Assembly: GCF_045679555.1 (NCBI RefSeq)
Contig: NC_092120.1
Location: 7,105,574 to 7,169,573, forward strand
Direction: 5' to 3'
Length of the DNA stretch: 64,000 nt
DNA from: Salvelinus alpinus
Lineage: Eukaryota; Chordata; Actinopteri; Salmoniformes; Salmonidae
Positions within the stretch are counted from its first letter, which is position 1. Each line of letters opens with the position of its first letter. Below, one piece after another: positions 1 through 35,879 of the stretch. Under the pieces are notes generated by a model, which was given only the letters and a program-made list of their open reading frames with translations, had not been told where the DNA came from and ran no database searches. Made by a program: the position numbers and the translations under genes.

Positions 1-76
<76 letters not shown>
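1..76. repeat. (GA)n microsatellite, open at window edge
   Basis: Uninterrupted GA dinucleotide run that begins before the window and ends in purine-rich sequence. Confidence 0.98.
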
Positions 77-80
<4 letters not shown>

Positions 81-1700
81 AATTAAAGAAGGAGGTGACA
101 GAAGAGAGAGCGAGGGGAGACCGTTGGTCAGTTTGAGGAGGAGAGGGAGACAGTGAGGGGTTCAGTGAGTCTGTGTTTTTCCGTTCTCATGCAACACTTC
201 ACTATACAACTGTAAATCTACCCTATAACTACCTACATTAAAATGTCCCAGTTTAAATAGTTGGAAGATGACTACATTATTGATGTTAGAATGTGGCCGG
301 TCCAGCTTTTATCTGGGGTGTTAGTGAGATCTGTGAAGGCTTTCTGGGGCTTCACACTCGAAAAAGGTGACCTAACACCAAAGGAAGAACATTTCCTTCT
401 CATCACCTGGCTGGGATGTTTTTAAGAAATGAACATTTGATTCAGTGCTTTTAATTGTCCAACCTATTAGAAATGTATGACTTAATTTATAGTATATTGG
501 TATAAAGACACAGTATTTCCCTTTTGTCTGTTGTCACCTACTTAAGTTGATCTTACGTTAAGGATATTGTGGGTATTTTGTTGCTGTGGTTTTATTCTAT
601 AGCCTGTGGGATGGAAGGCAGGCAGCTCTGTCATGGGTCCTCTCTTCTCCACTACAGAGAGCTTGGTGAGAATGTCCCACAGAATGAAGGTTATTCAACT
701 GCTACAAGTTGTCTAGTGTATATCCAGTTGTTTGACAGTGTAAAGTGAATCCCATGATGATACATTAGCTGGATCACACTTATGAACAGAACAGTTAGTG
801 TGTTTTAAAATACCAATCTGTAAACCCTTTCTGTGTGTAGGAGTAACGATATAAAAACTCAAAACAAGATGAATAACCTGCGATGCAGAGACCATAAACT
901 CCCTCAGTTAGAAATCAGACTTGAGTCAGTAGAGTGAAACAGCTATTCTACCCTGACTTGTAAAATTATTATAGTGTAATAACTTTGACTTAACTCTAAT
1001 AACAAACACATGAGTCAACCAATACGCTTTCCACAAGAATCCTTTGGTAGGCCTAGTAGCCTACTTCACCAATTTGTTTTCGTAAAGTGATAAATAGTTA
1101 CACAGCAAAATAACACTCTGTCAGGATTGGAAGGTTTGTACAGGCTGGGCTTAGCACTTATTGTTCCAGTGTTAGGCTGATAGGTGGAGAGGGGAAAACG
1201 ACCTATCATTTGTTGACAGAACACTGCAGTAGTTAAACTACAGTGACCAGAGACCCTGGGAGGGAGGGAGCTGTTGTTGGCTATGGAGAAACTACTACTG
1301 CAAGGTTGCAAAACTCCACTGTGAAGCATCTCATATGTGAAGTGTAAACTGGTTTAATGTGCTCAATTGTCGAGATAGATCTACTTTTGGGGTTTGTTTG
1401 TTTCCCCACTGGTTTGATGTCAGTAGTTACCCGCTGGGTTATGTTGTCATCTTATGATATGTTATCACAAACAGGGTTATGTCTGTCTGTTATGTTATAG
1501 TGGCGTGTGAGCGTTAGCCGTGTGGTTTCCAGCCGCCACAGCATGTTTGAGGAGAGTGATCTGTTTTGTGGGTCGCAGTGTTTCCGATCACAGCAGGGTT
1601 CAGAGGGCTCGCCCAAGCCACAGAGGAAATGCCCTGGAGACAGAATCCCTAAAATCCCAGAATCCCTAAACACACACCACAAACACACACACACACACCA
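77..1700. other. No gene seen; intergenic
   Basis: No ORF with recognisable protein similarity and no splice-bounded exon was found on either strand. A short CA-rich patch lies just before the minisatellite. Confidence 0.6.
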
Positions 1701-1701
1701 C

Positions 1702-2925
1702 TTGCCTTCCCTAAACAAACCACTCCAACTACAACCCTGCATTAGCCTTCCCTAAACAACCCACTCCAACTACAACCCTGCATTAGCCTTCGCTAAACAA
1801 CCCACTCCAACTACAACCCTGCATTAGCCTTCCCTAAACAACCCACTACAACTACAACCCTGTGTTGGCCTTCCCTAAACAGCCCACTCCAACTACAACC
1901 CTGCATTTTCCTTCCCTAAACAACCCACTCCAAATACAACCCTGCATTAGCCTTCCCTAAACAACCCACTCCAACTACAACCCTGCATTAGCCTTCCCTA
2001 AACAACCCACTACAACTACAACCCTGTGTTGGCCTTCCCTAAACAGCCCACTCCAACTACAACCCTGCATTAGCCTTCCCTTCACAACCCACTACAACTA
2101 CAACCCTGCATTAGCCTTCCCTAAACAACCCACTACAACTACAACCCTGCATTAGCCTTCCCTAAACAACCCACTACAACTACAACCCTGCATTAGCCTT
2201 CCCTTCACAACCCACTACAACTACAACCCTGCATTAGCCTTCCCTAAACAACCCACTACAACTACAACCCTGCATTAGCCTTCCCTAAACAACCCACTAC
2301 AACTACAACCCTGCATTAGCCTTCCCTAAACAACCCACTCCAACTACAACCCTGCATTAGCCTTCCCTTCACAACCCACTACAACTACAACCCTGCATTA
2401 GCCTTCCCTAAACAACCCACTACAACTACAACCCTGCATTAGCCTTCCCTAAACAACCCACTACAACTACAACCCTGCATTAGCCTTCCCTAAACAACCC
2501 ACTCCAACTACAACCCTGCATTAGCCTTCACTTCACAACCCACTCCAACTACAACCCTGCATTAGCCTTCCCAAACAAACCACTCCAACTACAACCCTGC
2601 ATTAGCCTTCCCTAAACAAACCACTCCAACTACAACCCTGCATTAGCCTTCCCTTCACAACCCACTACAACTACAACCCTGCATTAGCCTTCCCTAAACA
2701 AACCACTCCAACTACAACCCTGCATTAGCCTTCCCTTCACAACCCACTCCAACTACAACCCTGCATTAGCCTTCCCTAAACAACCCACTCCAACTACAAC
2801 CCTGTATTAGCCTTCCCTAAACAACCCACTCCAACTACAACCTTGCATTAGCCTTCCCTTCACAACCCACTCCAACTACAACCCTGCATTAGCCTTCCCT
2901 AAACAACACACTCCAAAAACAACCC
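1702..2925. repeat. 41-bp minisatellite, about 30 copies
   Basis: Head-to-tail units of about 41 bp, each holding the core cattagccttccctaaacaa followed by cccactccaactacaaccct. Copies differ by a few substitutions, chiefly ctaaac versus cttcac and ccactcc versus ccactac. Variant types alternate in short blocks, which suggests growth by duplication of multi-unit blocks. Confidence 0.95.
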
Positions 2926-2989
2926 TGGATGTATGTTTCCGGTGTCTCACTGGGTTCATGGCTGTTTGCGACCAGGGCCAGTTAAGGGT

Positions 2990-3612
2990 TTAGCCTTGCA
3001 GCCTGGTGCCAGATCTACTGCTGCTGCCTTGCCTACTCCTATGGTCATTATGACCATACAGATGTAGGATCTTAATTTGAGCCAGTTTGCTACAACAGGA
3101 AAATAATCCTAGAGCAGCAGGAAATGTGAATTATTATGTGGATTATAATGAATGAAATGATGAGAGGCTGTCTGTGCTCTTTAAAGGTCCTTTTTAACAA
3201 ATAGTGTCAGCTCCAGGTGCATAGGTATCAACAATAGGAACACTTAGAAAGAAGGGAACCAGCACACGTGAAAAATAGGAAAGATCCAAAACTGAGGCAC
3301 CTTTTTGCACTATGTACTCTTTTGGCATCATCACCCCAAGGATGGGAAACGCTGTTGTAAGTTATTATAATTCATGGATATTTGTGTAGGTGTTGATACA
3401 TTTTTCGTAACGGAAAATCAAGTCTGAAATTTCAAAGTGGAAATGACAAACTTCAGACGCCCTTTTTAAACGTCAAATACACTACAAGTTTTACATTTCC
3501 TGCATTGCAGGAAAGTTATCCTGCAACAAGGTGATCAAATTAAGATCCTACATCTGTATGAGCATAGGAGTTGGCAAGACAGCACAAACAGATCAGGGAC
3601 CAGGCTAGGGTT
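2990..3612. mobile_element. Foldback MITE split by a second MITE
   Basis: The left arm (gcctggtgccagatct, then gccttgcctactcctatg) and the right arm (cataggagttggcaagac, then gatcagggaccaggc) are inverted copies of each other. They are interrupted by the inner element at 3059-3556. The outer arms resemble a palindromic repeat that is common in salmonids. Confidence 0.6.
3059..3556. mobile_element. Non-autonomous DNA transposon (MITE) with TA flanks
   Basis: Terminal inverted repeats cagatgtaggatcttaattt and aaattaagatcctacatctg bound about 498 bp of non-coding DNA. TA lies on both sides, as expected for a Tc1/mariner-type target site. There is no transposase ORF. Confidence 0.8.
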
Positions 3613-7140
<3,528 letters not shown>

Positions 7141-7861
7141 TCTATCTGTGACACATGACGTGTCTCTATCTGTCCTCTCCTCACCTAGCTGTGTTTTCAC
7201 ACTGCATGGTAGGCAGCTGAACTGATCCTTGATTATGTGTTCTTAGCCAACTCCTGAATCCCCCTTACTCAGACATGATCCCACCACCAACCTCGATACA
7301 AGCATCTGTGTCATGCATGCCGCAGTGGTTTGATCTAAGCCCTCTGCCTCCAGATAGGACAATCTCATGAAGTTACGTCCATTTATTAGGAGGCTCTGAC
7401 TGTGAGGGTGACATCATAGAAATAGAATTACAAGAACAGACAAAGCCCTTCAGACCACGGTAATCTGACTGTACCAAGATAAGAATGTGGGCACAGCGCT
7501 TCACAGTACCCTCATGGGCACATTCAATATGGCTGACACCATACCCACTCCTCTCCCTCTCCTCATCCCATCCATGCACACTCTGGTTGCTTCATGTTCG
7601 GAGAATGTCCTGGATCAGTGTGGACCTGGGATTATCATCAGGACACAGGCTGCTAAAATGGAAAGCTGCTGCCGCCTTAGAAAACATGCTTATAAGGACA
7701 GGGTGGGTGCTGTGTGTTTTCACAGGCTCTCCATGGCTCACCATCACGGCCCACTTTGAATCTCCATCTCCATTGCCATCCAAGGGTGACTGAATCGTAA
7801 TGGTAAGACAATGAAGATGAACTACTGCACATGGACATCATCATTGGGGAGAATGTCAGTG

Positions 7862-7941
7862 GTTGCCTCCTAAAAGGCACCCTATTCCCTATGTAGTGCA
7901 CTACTTTTGACCAGGGCCCATAGGCTGCCATTTGGGACACA
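7862..7941. mobile_element. Short salmonid MITE fragment
   Basis: Contains ccctatgtagtgcactac and ttgaccagggccc. The same motif occurs at 18000-18070, 44515-44590, 45445-45560 and 58930-59030. Confidence 0.5.
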
Positions 7942-7943
7942 AC

Positions 7944-8003
7944 ATTTACATTTACATTTAAGTCATTTAGCAGACGCTCTTATCCAGAGCGACTTACAAC
8001 CTC
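7944..8003 (-). mobile_element. L2-type LINE/SINE 3' tail fragment
   Basis: Antisense copy of gtcgctctggataagagcgt and ctgctaaatgacttaaatgt. This is the same tail that ends the LINE at 38055-38602, with ATTTAC-type tandem ends. Confidence 0.65.
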
Positions 8004-11000
8004 AGTTATTATCCAAATAATAATTCAAGCAGAGATCACAATGGATGGGATGACAACAGACATGGGCAGACTGTGGCAGACAAATAGAAGTATCCAATAA
8101 AACATGATAATTCCTCCCAGTTCCTTGGCTCGGAGTTTGATTTGCCCTACTGCCCCATTGTCAGCTGGAGCCCACTGTTCTGTGGTTGATTCGCGCACCT
8201 GGCAGACTTCATTTAAGGGTGTTGATGGATCCTCTTGCAGACGGTCACAGGGAGTGACCAAGCGACCTTCCCCCTCCCACCCCCTCTCCTGCCCTCCCAG
8301 GCAGTACCCCTCTGTATGGGACAACACTATGAGGGGGGCTGGGGGGGTACAAAGAGGGGCTTGTTTCTAACCTAACCCTCCCTTATGTTCAACATCTTGG
8401 GGACCTATCATCTTCATTCCATGGATTTTGAGTACAATGTCGGCACACTATCAGTGACAAATACAATTGGAGATGTGAACATATCATGGTTGAGGTCGGT
8501 CCTTTGCATCTTAGCTGTGGTTAAAGTATTTGACATTCAGACTAGAGGAGAAATGAATCAATATTATACAAATCCATCTGTAATACTACTGCATGGCCTG
8601 GTTCTGTGTAGGTGCAGTTGACAATGGAGACTTTAGTTCACCCTCCTACAGTAAAAAGAACCAACACAATGCTTACATTATATTGCACATCAGTGTGATT
8701 GATGTAGCAGCCACAATGGAGGGAAGTATTGGTCTGCATTATATTATTCTAAACATCAACAGTTAGAGCTGGTTAGAGAGAGGCCTCCACTCTGCTAATA
8801 GTGCCAGACATGTAAATAACCCCTCCTCTAGGAATGAGACAAGCAGCAGAGGAACCACTATTCAATTCAATTCAAAGGGCATGGGAAACATGTTTACATT
8901 GCCAAAGCAAGTGAAATACTGTAGATATTAAACAAAAGTGGAATAAATGATCAGACATTACACTCACAAACGTTTCAAGGGAATAGAGACATTTCAAATG
9001 TCATATTATGGCTTTATACAGTGTTATAATGATGTGAAAATAGTTCAATTACAAAAGGGAAAATAATTACATATAACTCTCTCTCCCCTCTCTCTCCCTA
9101 TATCATCCCTCCCATCGCTGGTGTTGTTGTTGGGATAGAACATACAAGTACATATATTTGTGTTAGTGTGACCATCCCCACACAGAATGGAAGTGGATCT
9201 CTCAAGGTTTTCCTAAACAACGCTGCCCTCAAAACCTGTTCCGTTTATATGAATCACTACAGACAGACGCTTTTATGGCACTGACTCCCTCTAGAGGTGA
9301 TGGGACAAACTGCTTCTCTCCTCTCATGGTATGGCAATGAGCATGTCTATTGCCTACCTACAGATGTTCAGTTAAGCTCCCCTTGTTAGGGGCCTTCTTT
9401 AACAAGAACACCATACAATAACAAATAGGTTAAAGAAAAATGATGCCATTGTCCAAAGTGCTTTGTTACATAAACATGCGCGCTCCGTACTGCATACCCA
9501 ACTGGTTACGGCGCGTAATGACAGCATATATATGCAATACAGATATTCCTTTAGAGAGGGTCCCATGCTGACTCCCTCGAGCTGCTCACTGATCGTCTTC
9601 TCGTATTTTATCTCTAAAGTGCACAAATTCATAAACAAACTCAAGAGCCATAATTGCCGTGGAGAATTACGTCAGTCTAAAATGGAATATATTCAGTAGC
9701 TTCAAAAGACACGAGTTAAGGAGCCTGGCTTTGGGTTAATTGTATACCGCACTTTAATCGACAGTCCCCCTCAAACCAGATTAGGCTATACTACGAAATG
9801 TCTCTCTCTCTCTCCCTCCCTCTCACTCCCTCTCACTCTCACTCTGTGAGAGCTACGCGACCGCAGGTCCATCAGAGGTTCCGCTCGCTGCACACTAGAC
9901 CAAGCTCGCGTGTTATATATAAGCAGAGAATGGGAGACATGTCTCTTGAAGTTTCAAGTGATTGTACATCAAAAACGACACAAAATAAACAGCACGCCAT
10001 GCAATAAGGCTTTCTAGCACAAGTGCACTCATTGTTTGTGTTCTTGATGATTGCAATTAGTGCCATCTACAAACAATTAAAACGTTTAAAGTGTGTTTCT
10101 CTGTAGCCAGAAATAACAGTAATCAAACATAATAAAAGCGTATCATAAAATCGAAATTAAAAGGACTATTTGGCCATAAACAGTGAATATCTGAAATTCC
10201 ATAGAAATACTACGTGCGTAAAACAGCGCAATTTCCCAATGATACATTATCAACACCATGCCAAGTAAAAGGCTTCTCAACGGAGGGGTCAAACGCGAAG
10301 GAAATCTAACGTGGGGGTGCTTGCCCTCTAAATAAACTTTCGAGCGTGTAGAGGGAGACCGCAGAGGGCTGAAGTCATAAGAGAGCGAGTTGGAATGGGG
10401 GAATGAGTATTGCACGCAAAACTGAAAAGATCTGAAACTGCGCAGATTATTTTTGCTTTAACTGTCGACCAACGAGAAGTGCGCGACAATCAAGTTGGTT
10501 CTCACCTCATCGAAACGTGTTAATTTATTACAGTTAGGTGCTGCTGCAGCCAGTGACGCGCGCGGCTCCCAGTTTTTGTCTACTCGGTTAGATGATGGGG
10601 ATGACGCGATGACCTCCTACACGCAGGGCACAATAAAGTAGCCCTCACACCTGGACGTGCAGCGAACTTCGAGAGAGTATCAGTGGAAGATACAGGAAAA
10701 GGACAACTGAAACGGTATCAATATGCCAGCCTCGATTATATGATCTACGCTTTCTTTCTTTGAGTATCTACTTTTTCCCGCGGTGGATGATAATCTAACG
10801 GTTTGATTGTGGGAATATGCTCACTACGGATACCTGATTTGGTCTCGCTTTGTGGCACACATGAGGACTCTATCAAGGATGTTACTGTCTAAACGGCCCA
10901 GGTGTCATTGGGCCATCGTAAATCAGACATCACTCTCTGCGCAGAGCAGGGGATTCTGCTCTTTCCAGGAATAAAACAACACATTCCCTCTCAAAAAAGT

Positions 11001-11068
11001 GGAATCAAAGCTGCACTTTTCTGGAGGACATTGACATTGGCTATACAAGTCATCATCTCCGGGTTACT
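8004..11068. other. No protein-coding gene seen; includes rspo3 promoter and 5' UTR
   Basis: The stretch directly upstream of the rspo3 start codon must carry its 5' UTR and promoter, but the transcription start cannot be set by eye. A TATA-like tatatataag lies near 9914, over 1 kb upstream of the ATG. Nothing else recognisable was seen. Confidence 0.45.
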
Positions 11069-30214
<19,146 letters not shown>

Positions 30215-31070
30215 CGGAGCCTGGAGGAGCCCTCTCACTCCACCCCCTCTTTGTCCCCCTCGCCCCCTCAACTCCTTGCTGAAGGGGTGCTGCTGCTACC
30301 TGTATTATTTAAATATATACTGTATATGCACAAGAGAGATGGGGTCACTCGATCGGGCCACTACAGACTCTAAGGACTTCTCCCCTACATACCTACCTAC
30401 CTACCTATCTGCCCCCCTCCACCACACACCACTGAGAGGCCGCCTCCCCCTTCCCGTCCTGTCCTCTAGTTTCACCAGACCAGAGAGACCCAAGAATGCT
30501 GTTGATTGGACGGGAATGAACAAAACTGCTCTTGTGATTGGATGGGACTGTACAGAGGAGAGGAGTGAGACATTCAAATGTGACAGTATGGGGATGATGA
30601 TGTGTTTGTCATTGGGAGTCGGGACAATGTAAATGCTTGTTGAATGGGTTATTTAAAAGGGTCCCGCCCAGTTAAAAACAAACTTTGCGTCTTGGTTTGA
30701 ATGTAGATTTAATTTGTGACATTATGTAGAATTGTTGTTGTTGTTTAAATGTCTTTATGTTTTTGTTTGTTGTTTTTTGCTGAGTAAATTATCATGGGAT
30801 ATCAGTAACAGAAAGACAGTCAGATGTGGTTACTGCATCCAGATGTATAGTAAACATATGAGACAAACCGACTGAATTGATTTTGTGACAGAATGAGGAC
30901 GGACCCCAGTGTTTTCCTCCCAACTTATTATTGGTCATGTTTGTTCAGAAGTGTCCTGGACAAAGTGTTAGTTTGCCTATCTGTGTAAGCAGGATCTGTG
31001 CTTTCACACACCACCTCTGCAGAAATCAAAAGCATCTGTATGTCAAATAAACTATAATGGGTTTGTACTT
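30215..31070 (+). other. rspo3: rspo3 3' UTR with AATAAA at 31046
   Basis: Non-coding sequence after the stop, with a consensus AATAAA at 31046-31051. This is a likely cleavage region just downstream of it. Confidence 0.6.
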
Positions 31071-32458
31071 GTCTTTGTTTTTCATTTGTTATCTTTGGGC
31101 AATTCTATGCCTGAAAATATTTTTGCTATCTCAGATTGTTCTGGCAACTGTCACATAAAAACTTAATTCAGGGGAAGGTTGTTTGGCATGCTTTTTCAAT
31201 TTGTTTCACAAACCATTTGGGGGAAAATCATTATAAAAGTGGACAATTTCTAAAATATATATATATTTCAGAAACAAAACACTCCATGTTTTAGAGCACA
31301 CTATATGGAGTATAATGACACCACGATTTTGTCTTTATCATGTACAGTTCATGGATCATTTTACAGGGGACATCTGTAGGTCTAAAAGGGACGAATTGGC
31401 CACTTTCATCCCACAAAAATAGTTTGTGGTACAAATCTAAAAAACATATCAAACATCCTTACTCCCATATGAAGTTTCTATGTGAAAATAGCTAGAACAT
31501 TCGGAGATAACCAAAATATTCTTGGGACACGCTAGTATGGGATCGCCCCTTTATTATGTGTCAACTACATCAATAAACACTCTCTGGAGATCTGCCTTTC
31601 TAATTTCAGATTGACTGCGTTTGCTTAGTTTTTGCAAGTCTTTTGAAGATATATCCATCCTTAACACGGTTGTTTGTAAGTTTATATAGGCCTTCACATA
31701 AATTGCATTAAATAGATGGTCATAGATAGCCAAAGAACTGTCCGTGACATGCTGAATCAAACGCACCACAACCTTACTTACCTTACCAAATGCAAATACA
31801 GTTTCGGTAACATTTGGAATTTAACTTTCATATAATCGAGAAATATTCTATTATATCCAAAAGATACAGTTACTGTACGCAGTTTAGGACAGTTGCACCC
31901 AGTTGTATTTTGAGAAATACATGCGATCCAGTCAAAAATGTGGAATGGAGTAGACCAGTAGAATGGACCAATGGAAATGAGAGCGCAAGGTGAGAGGATG
32001 TGTGGTAGCGGAGGCGGTGTGTGAAAACAGCCAGGTGCAACTTTGCAAAACTGCTCACAGTAAGTGTATCCTTTTTATTTAATAATAATACAATTGAAAG
32101 AATCTTTCTCGCTTACATGAAAGTTAAGTTCCAAAGGTTTATAAAACCGTATTGCTAGAAGGATTAATAACGTTTCTTAACATTAAAACCGAGTGTTGGT
32201 ATTGCAGTCGTTGATCCAGCTGTTGTCCATACATTCAATTGAGAACTCAAGGGCTGGGTACACTGTAACTAAATATTATTAAGTAACTGGTTCCACAGCC
32301 TTTTTTTTGGTTTACTCAACTTTTCATTTTTAGTTTTCCAACATGAGAAAACGTAGGCAAAAATAATTAAACTAGAAAAGTATTATTTTACCATCAGAAA
32401 AAGGCTGTAGAAACAGTTACACACACAGTTCTTTTAACATCCAATGTTTTCAACTTAC
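31071..32458. other. No gene seen; intergenic
   Basis: AT-rich sequence between the rspo3 end and the pogo-like element. No recognisable exons. Confidence 0.5.
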
Positions 32459-32469
32459 ATATTTGACAC

Positions 32470-32560
32470 TGTGCAAACTCACAACCTCTTGGTTCACAGC
32501 ATACCAATCTTCCTGCTATGCCACCACGTCTGTGTCAATAACATATTTGACACATGTTGA
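32470..32560. repeat. tRNA-like repeat unit, left of the pogo-like element
   Basis: Contains ctcacaacctcttggttcac and gtctgtgtcaataac. A direct copy lies at 36645-36715 and an inverted copy at 37865-37935. The core atttgaactcacaacc (clear in the right copy) looks like the antisense of a tRNA B-box region, so a small tRNA-derived repeat is likely. Confidence 0.45.
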
Positions 32561-33024
32561 CATACATGATTGCATTGTGCATGTTAATGTCTAATGTAGG
32601 GGAGAGCGAGGTATGTTGTCACACTTCTCACGCTGTCTAACATTTACTGGGCACAATACATCACAATGGTATAAATGTATACCAAATTAAAGAAGTAAGT
32701 CTTGGGCACTTATTTTGTATTCATTGCATCTTCTTATCTTATTTCAGTACGGAGTTGAAGACCGTTAAATAGAGAGTGTGCACTTGTGACAATTTACCCC
32801 ATAAACGGGTAAATTGTCACACTACGTCGGGTAAATTGTCACATTGGATTATCAACAAATAAGAACACAAATAATTAATTGTGAATATTGATTTTAATTT
32901 CAAATTCAAAACCAAATTCAACTTCATTAAAGAACTCAAAATAAAAACAATCATGCCTAGAGAATCTAGCAAATCATGCCTTTCAATCAAAACAAGAATG
33001 CTGGCAGAGCACACATGAATTAAG

Positions 33025-33643
33025 TGTCACGACCACTTAACTTTGAACTTTGAAATGGAATGTTCTCTGGCGTGCACATAGATCCACGGTAATTGTTGGA
33101 ATCGGAATGGAATGTAATGTAATGCTGCAGATAACTTGCTTAAATGTTTAAAGTCTGTGGTGTACAGCAGGTCGGCCACCAGGGGGAGTCTCGTCGAGGC
33201 CTGGTGACAGACAGAGTATACATCACGAGGCGATGGCTCCATCTGCTGGACGTGCTAGGTCTCGACGTGCTCTCCGGCCAGGACTAATTGGGTCTGATTG
33301 GGAGTTGGTGAGTAATCAAGGGCTGATTGCTCACCTGCTGTGCAAGTCCCATAAAGCTGCCAGATGGGCAGCACACGGGGAGAGAGTGGGGGAAGAAAGG
33401 ACTCCCGTATAGTTGGGTACGGTTGCAGAGGTAACAGGAGTGAGTTCAGTTTTTGATCCCCACAGGATACAGCAAGACCAGGAGCCAAGAAGATAGTATC
33501 CCGGAGAGGTTCTCATGGGGGAGACCTATTCTTTTCTTTTGAACTTTTATTTTAATGAACACCTTTGAAACTGAGCTAATCCTACTCTGTCTGTGTCTGA
33601 TCTGTGTAAACGTTTTGACCCAACCCCCTGGTCTGCCACAAGT
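33025..33643 (-). mobile_element. Possible LTR-like insertion
   Basis: On the minus strand the segment starts tgtggcagaccaggggg and ends ggtcgtgaca, the TG...CA form of an LTR. It lies in the 3' region of the pogo-like element where no transposase is left. I could not find a clear target duplication, so the assignment is weak. Confidence 0.3.
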
Positions 33644-33721
33644 CTTAACAAAACAGACGAGGTGTTTGAACACACTAATGCACAGTTTTCTAACAGTCTA
33701 TACGAGTACATCCGTATCTGA

Positions 33722-35879
33722 CTAATCAGACTCATCTTCAGAGTCACAGTTCTGGCACACATAAATTGCCTGGCCTGAGGTGCAAGCATCATGGGCCCAT
33801 TTGTTGCATCTCACACACTTCACCCAAGTCTCCTTTGGAAGGCTGTTTGAAAATGGCTCCACACAGACGAGGCAGAAGCACTCCTCTTCATCTGATGATG
33901 ACTCTTCTACGATTTTTCTTTTTTTAGCTGCCTTGTTCTTTGCAGATCCAAATTTTGCTGGGCAGGTCTGCGCTTGCAATAGGCAGGGCTGGAATGGTGC
34001 TGGGACCTGGCAGGTTGGTGCTGGGGCCTGGCAGGTTGGTGCTGGGGCCTGGCAGGTTGGTGCTGGGGCCTGGCAGAGCTGGAATGTTGCTGGGGCCTGG
34101 CAGGTTGGTGCTGGGGCCTGGCAGAGCTGGAATGTTGCTGGGGCTTGGCAGGGTTGATGCTGGGGCCTGGTAGGGTTGGGTTCTGAATGGGGCAATCTGT
34201 AACGTAGGATGGCGCAAACTCGGTTTCCAGAAATACATCCCTGTTGTAAGGTTGTACCCCAGCCACCCTAAAGCCAGCCTGAATGTTCAAGGGGGTTGCA
34301 GCCAGAGGGTAGGCGATTACAACAATCCTAGGAATGTCATAAATTGACATTGTCTTCCCGGGATTGTTCCTCAAGGCATCACACGCTGTGTTGATGTGCC
34401 TCTTTAGTGGCCCGTAGACAGACCTGTCTAAGGGTTGAACCCGACGAGAGCAATGGGGTGGAAATTACAGCATAATTATGCCATTTTCTTTGGCATAATT
34501 GAGTCCATCAATGAACAGAAGAGACTCGTGTTTTTGTCCAAAAGGAGTAAACAGGGCTTCTCCTTTGAGCACTTCGTATGCTCGATGAAATGTTTCAGGA
34601 AGTTAACAAAGTGCACATATTTCATCCACCCAGAGGGATTTGCCCCTCCTTTGCTGCCAGATGGCCCGTTGATCAGGAATTGATCGAAGAAGTTGACACG
34701 GGGAATATAAAATATGGAGGTATACTATTCCCTGTGGCTGAGACAGCACAGACCAGTGTGACGAGGGTTCCCTTTTCAGCGGAGGTCAGTGACCCTACTT
34801 GTTTGAATCCACGTCTGCCCACCACTCTGTAAGGTTTATGTACAGTGGTCACCCCACTTTCATCGACATTCAAGGTTTCCTGGTCCAAATTGATATCTCT
34901 GTAGCACTTCTGCTACATTGTCGAAGAAAGCATGAACATTTCATCTGTTGAAGCTACTTTCCCTGGCAAGGCTAGTTGCCTCCGGCTTTCTTAGCGACAG
35001 CGTTGGGTGCCGCGTTAAGAAGCCTGTAAACCACTCCGAGCTGGCCTTTTTCTGCCCACATTGGCACGAACTTCAGCTGGTGTGCCACAGCAAACTGATA
35101 GGCAAGTGTCACGCCCTGACCTTAGTTATCTATGTTTTCTTTATTATTTTGGTTAGGTCAGGGTGTGACGAGGGTGGGTATGCTTGTTTTGAATTGTCTA
35201 GGGTTTTTTTGTATGTCATGGGGTGTTGGTAAGTCTAGGCAAATGTATGTCTATGGTGGCCTGAATTGGTTCCCAATCAGAGCCAGCTGTTTATCGTTGT
35301 CTCTGATTGGGGATCATATTTAGGTTGCCATTTTCCCTTTTGGTTTTATGGTTTCTTATTCTATGTTTAGTTGCCTGTCTGCACTAGCCATATTAGCTTC
35401 ACAGTTCGTTTTGTTATTTTGTTCGTTTTGTTCAGTGTTCATTCTTTAAATAAAGAAGAATGTACGCTTATCACGCTGCGCCTTGGTCTCCTCCCTACGA
35501 CGGCCGTGACAGCAAGTCTTCTGAGCTCCCTTGGCGACAGACCAAAATAAATGTCAACTGACCTAGTAATATACTGAACAAGCTGCATCTCCAAATCAGG
35601 TGAAAAACCCTGCCGTTGCTTTGTATAGCCAACTGTTGTTGGCATGGCTGTCTGACTTTCAACTTCTTCTCTGGTTACCTTTTAACAATACCGAGTCAGA
35701 GTATGGTAATTTATGTCAAAATCCTTCGCTGTACTCCTGATTGATTTGTTCTGCAACTTCACCAGCCTCACTGCCATTAACATAATGCCAGGTGGTGTGC
35801 TGCCATTCTCAGTCTTTATTTTATCATTTCTAACCATCTTTCTTTCCTTCCTTCCTTCACTTCTTTCCTTCAAAAACAC
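33722..35879 (-). pseudogene. pogo/Tigger-like transposase with C-terminal PHD-like finger
   Basis: Reading down the minus strand: an N-terminal pogo-type HTH ([28 protein letters not shown]), a linker ([20 protein letters not shown]), then the DDE domain with NVDESGV, LLLLDKNTS and VQPLDRSVYGPLK. After a Pro/Ala/Gln repeat (PARPQHQ units) comes a Cys/His finger (CFCLVC, WVKCVRCNKWAHDAC, CQNCDSEDESD). There is an in-frame TAA just before FPPHC in the core, and a solo LTR splits the frame between the HTH linker and the catalytic domain. No active protein is expected. Confidence 0.75.
35106..35512 (+). mobile_element. Solo LTR inserted in the pogo-like transposase
   Basis: 407 bp from tgtcacgccctgaccttag to gacggccgtgaca, with TG...CA ends, an AATAAA near its 3' part and a 5-bp direct repeat gcaag on both sides. 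It has the form of a retrovirus-like (Gypsy-type) solo LTR left after loss of the body. It is younger than the pogo-like element it interrupts. Confidence 0.7.

Noticed and set aside
1702-2925. CRISPR-like array
   Set aside because: The 41-bp units are directly head-to-tail with no unique spacers, and the DNA is from a fish nuclear genome.
33780-34173. Gly/Ala/Trp-repeat proteins on the plus strand
   Set aside because: Antisense of the Pro/Ala/Gln repeat in the pogo-like transposase.
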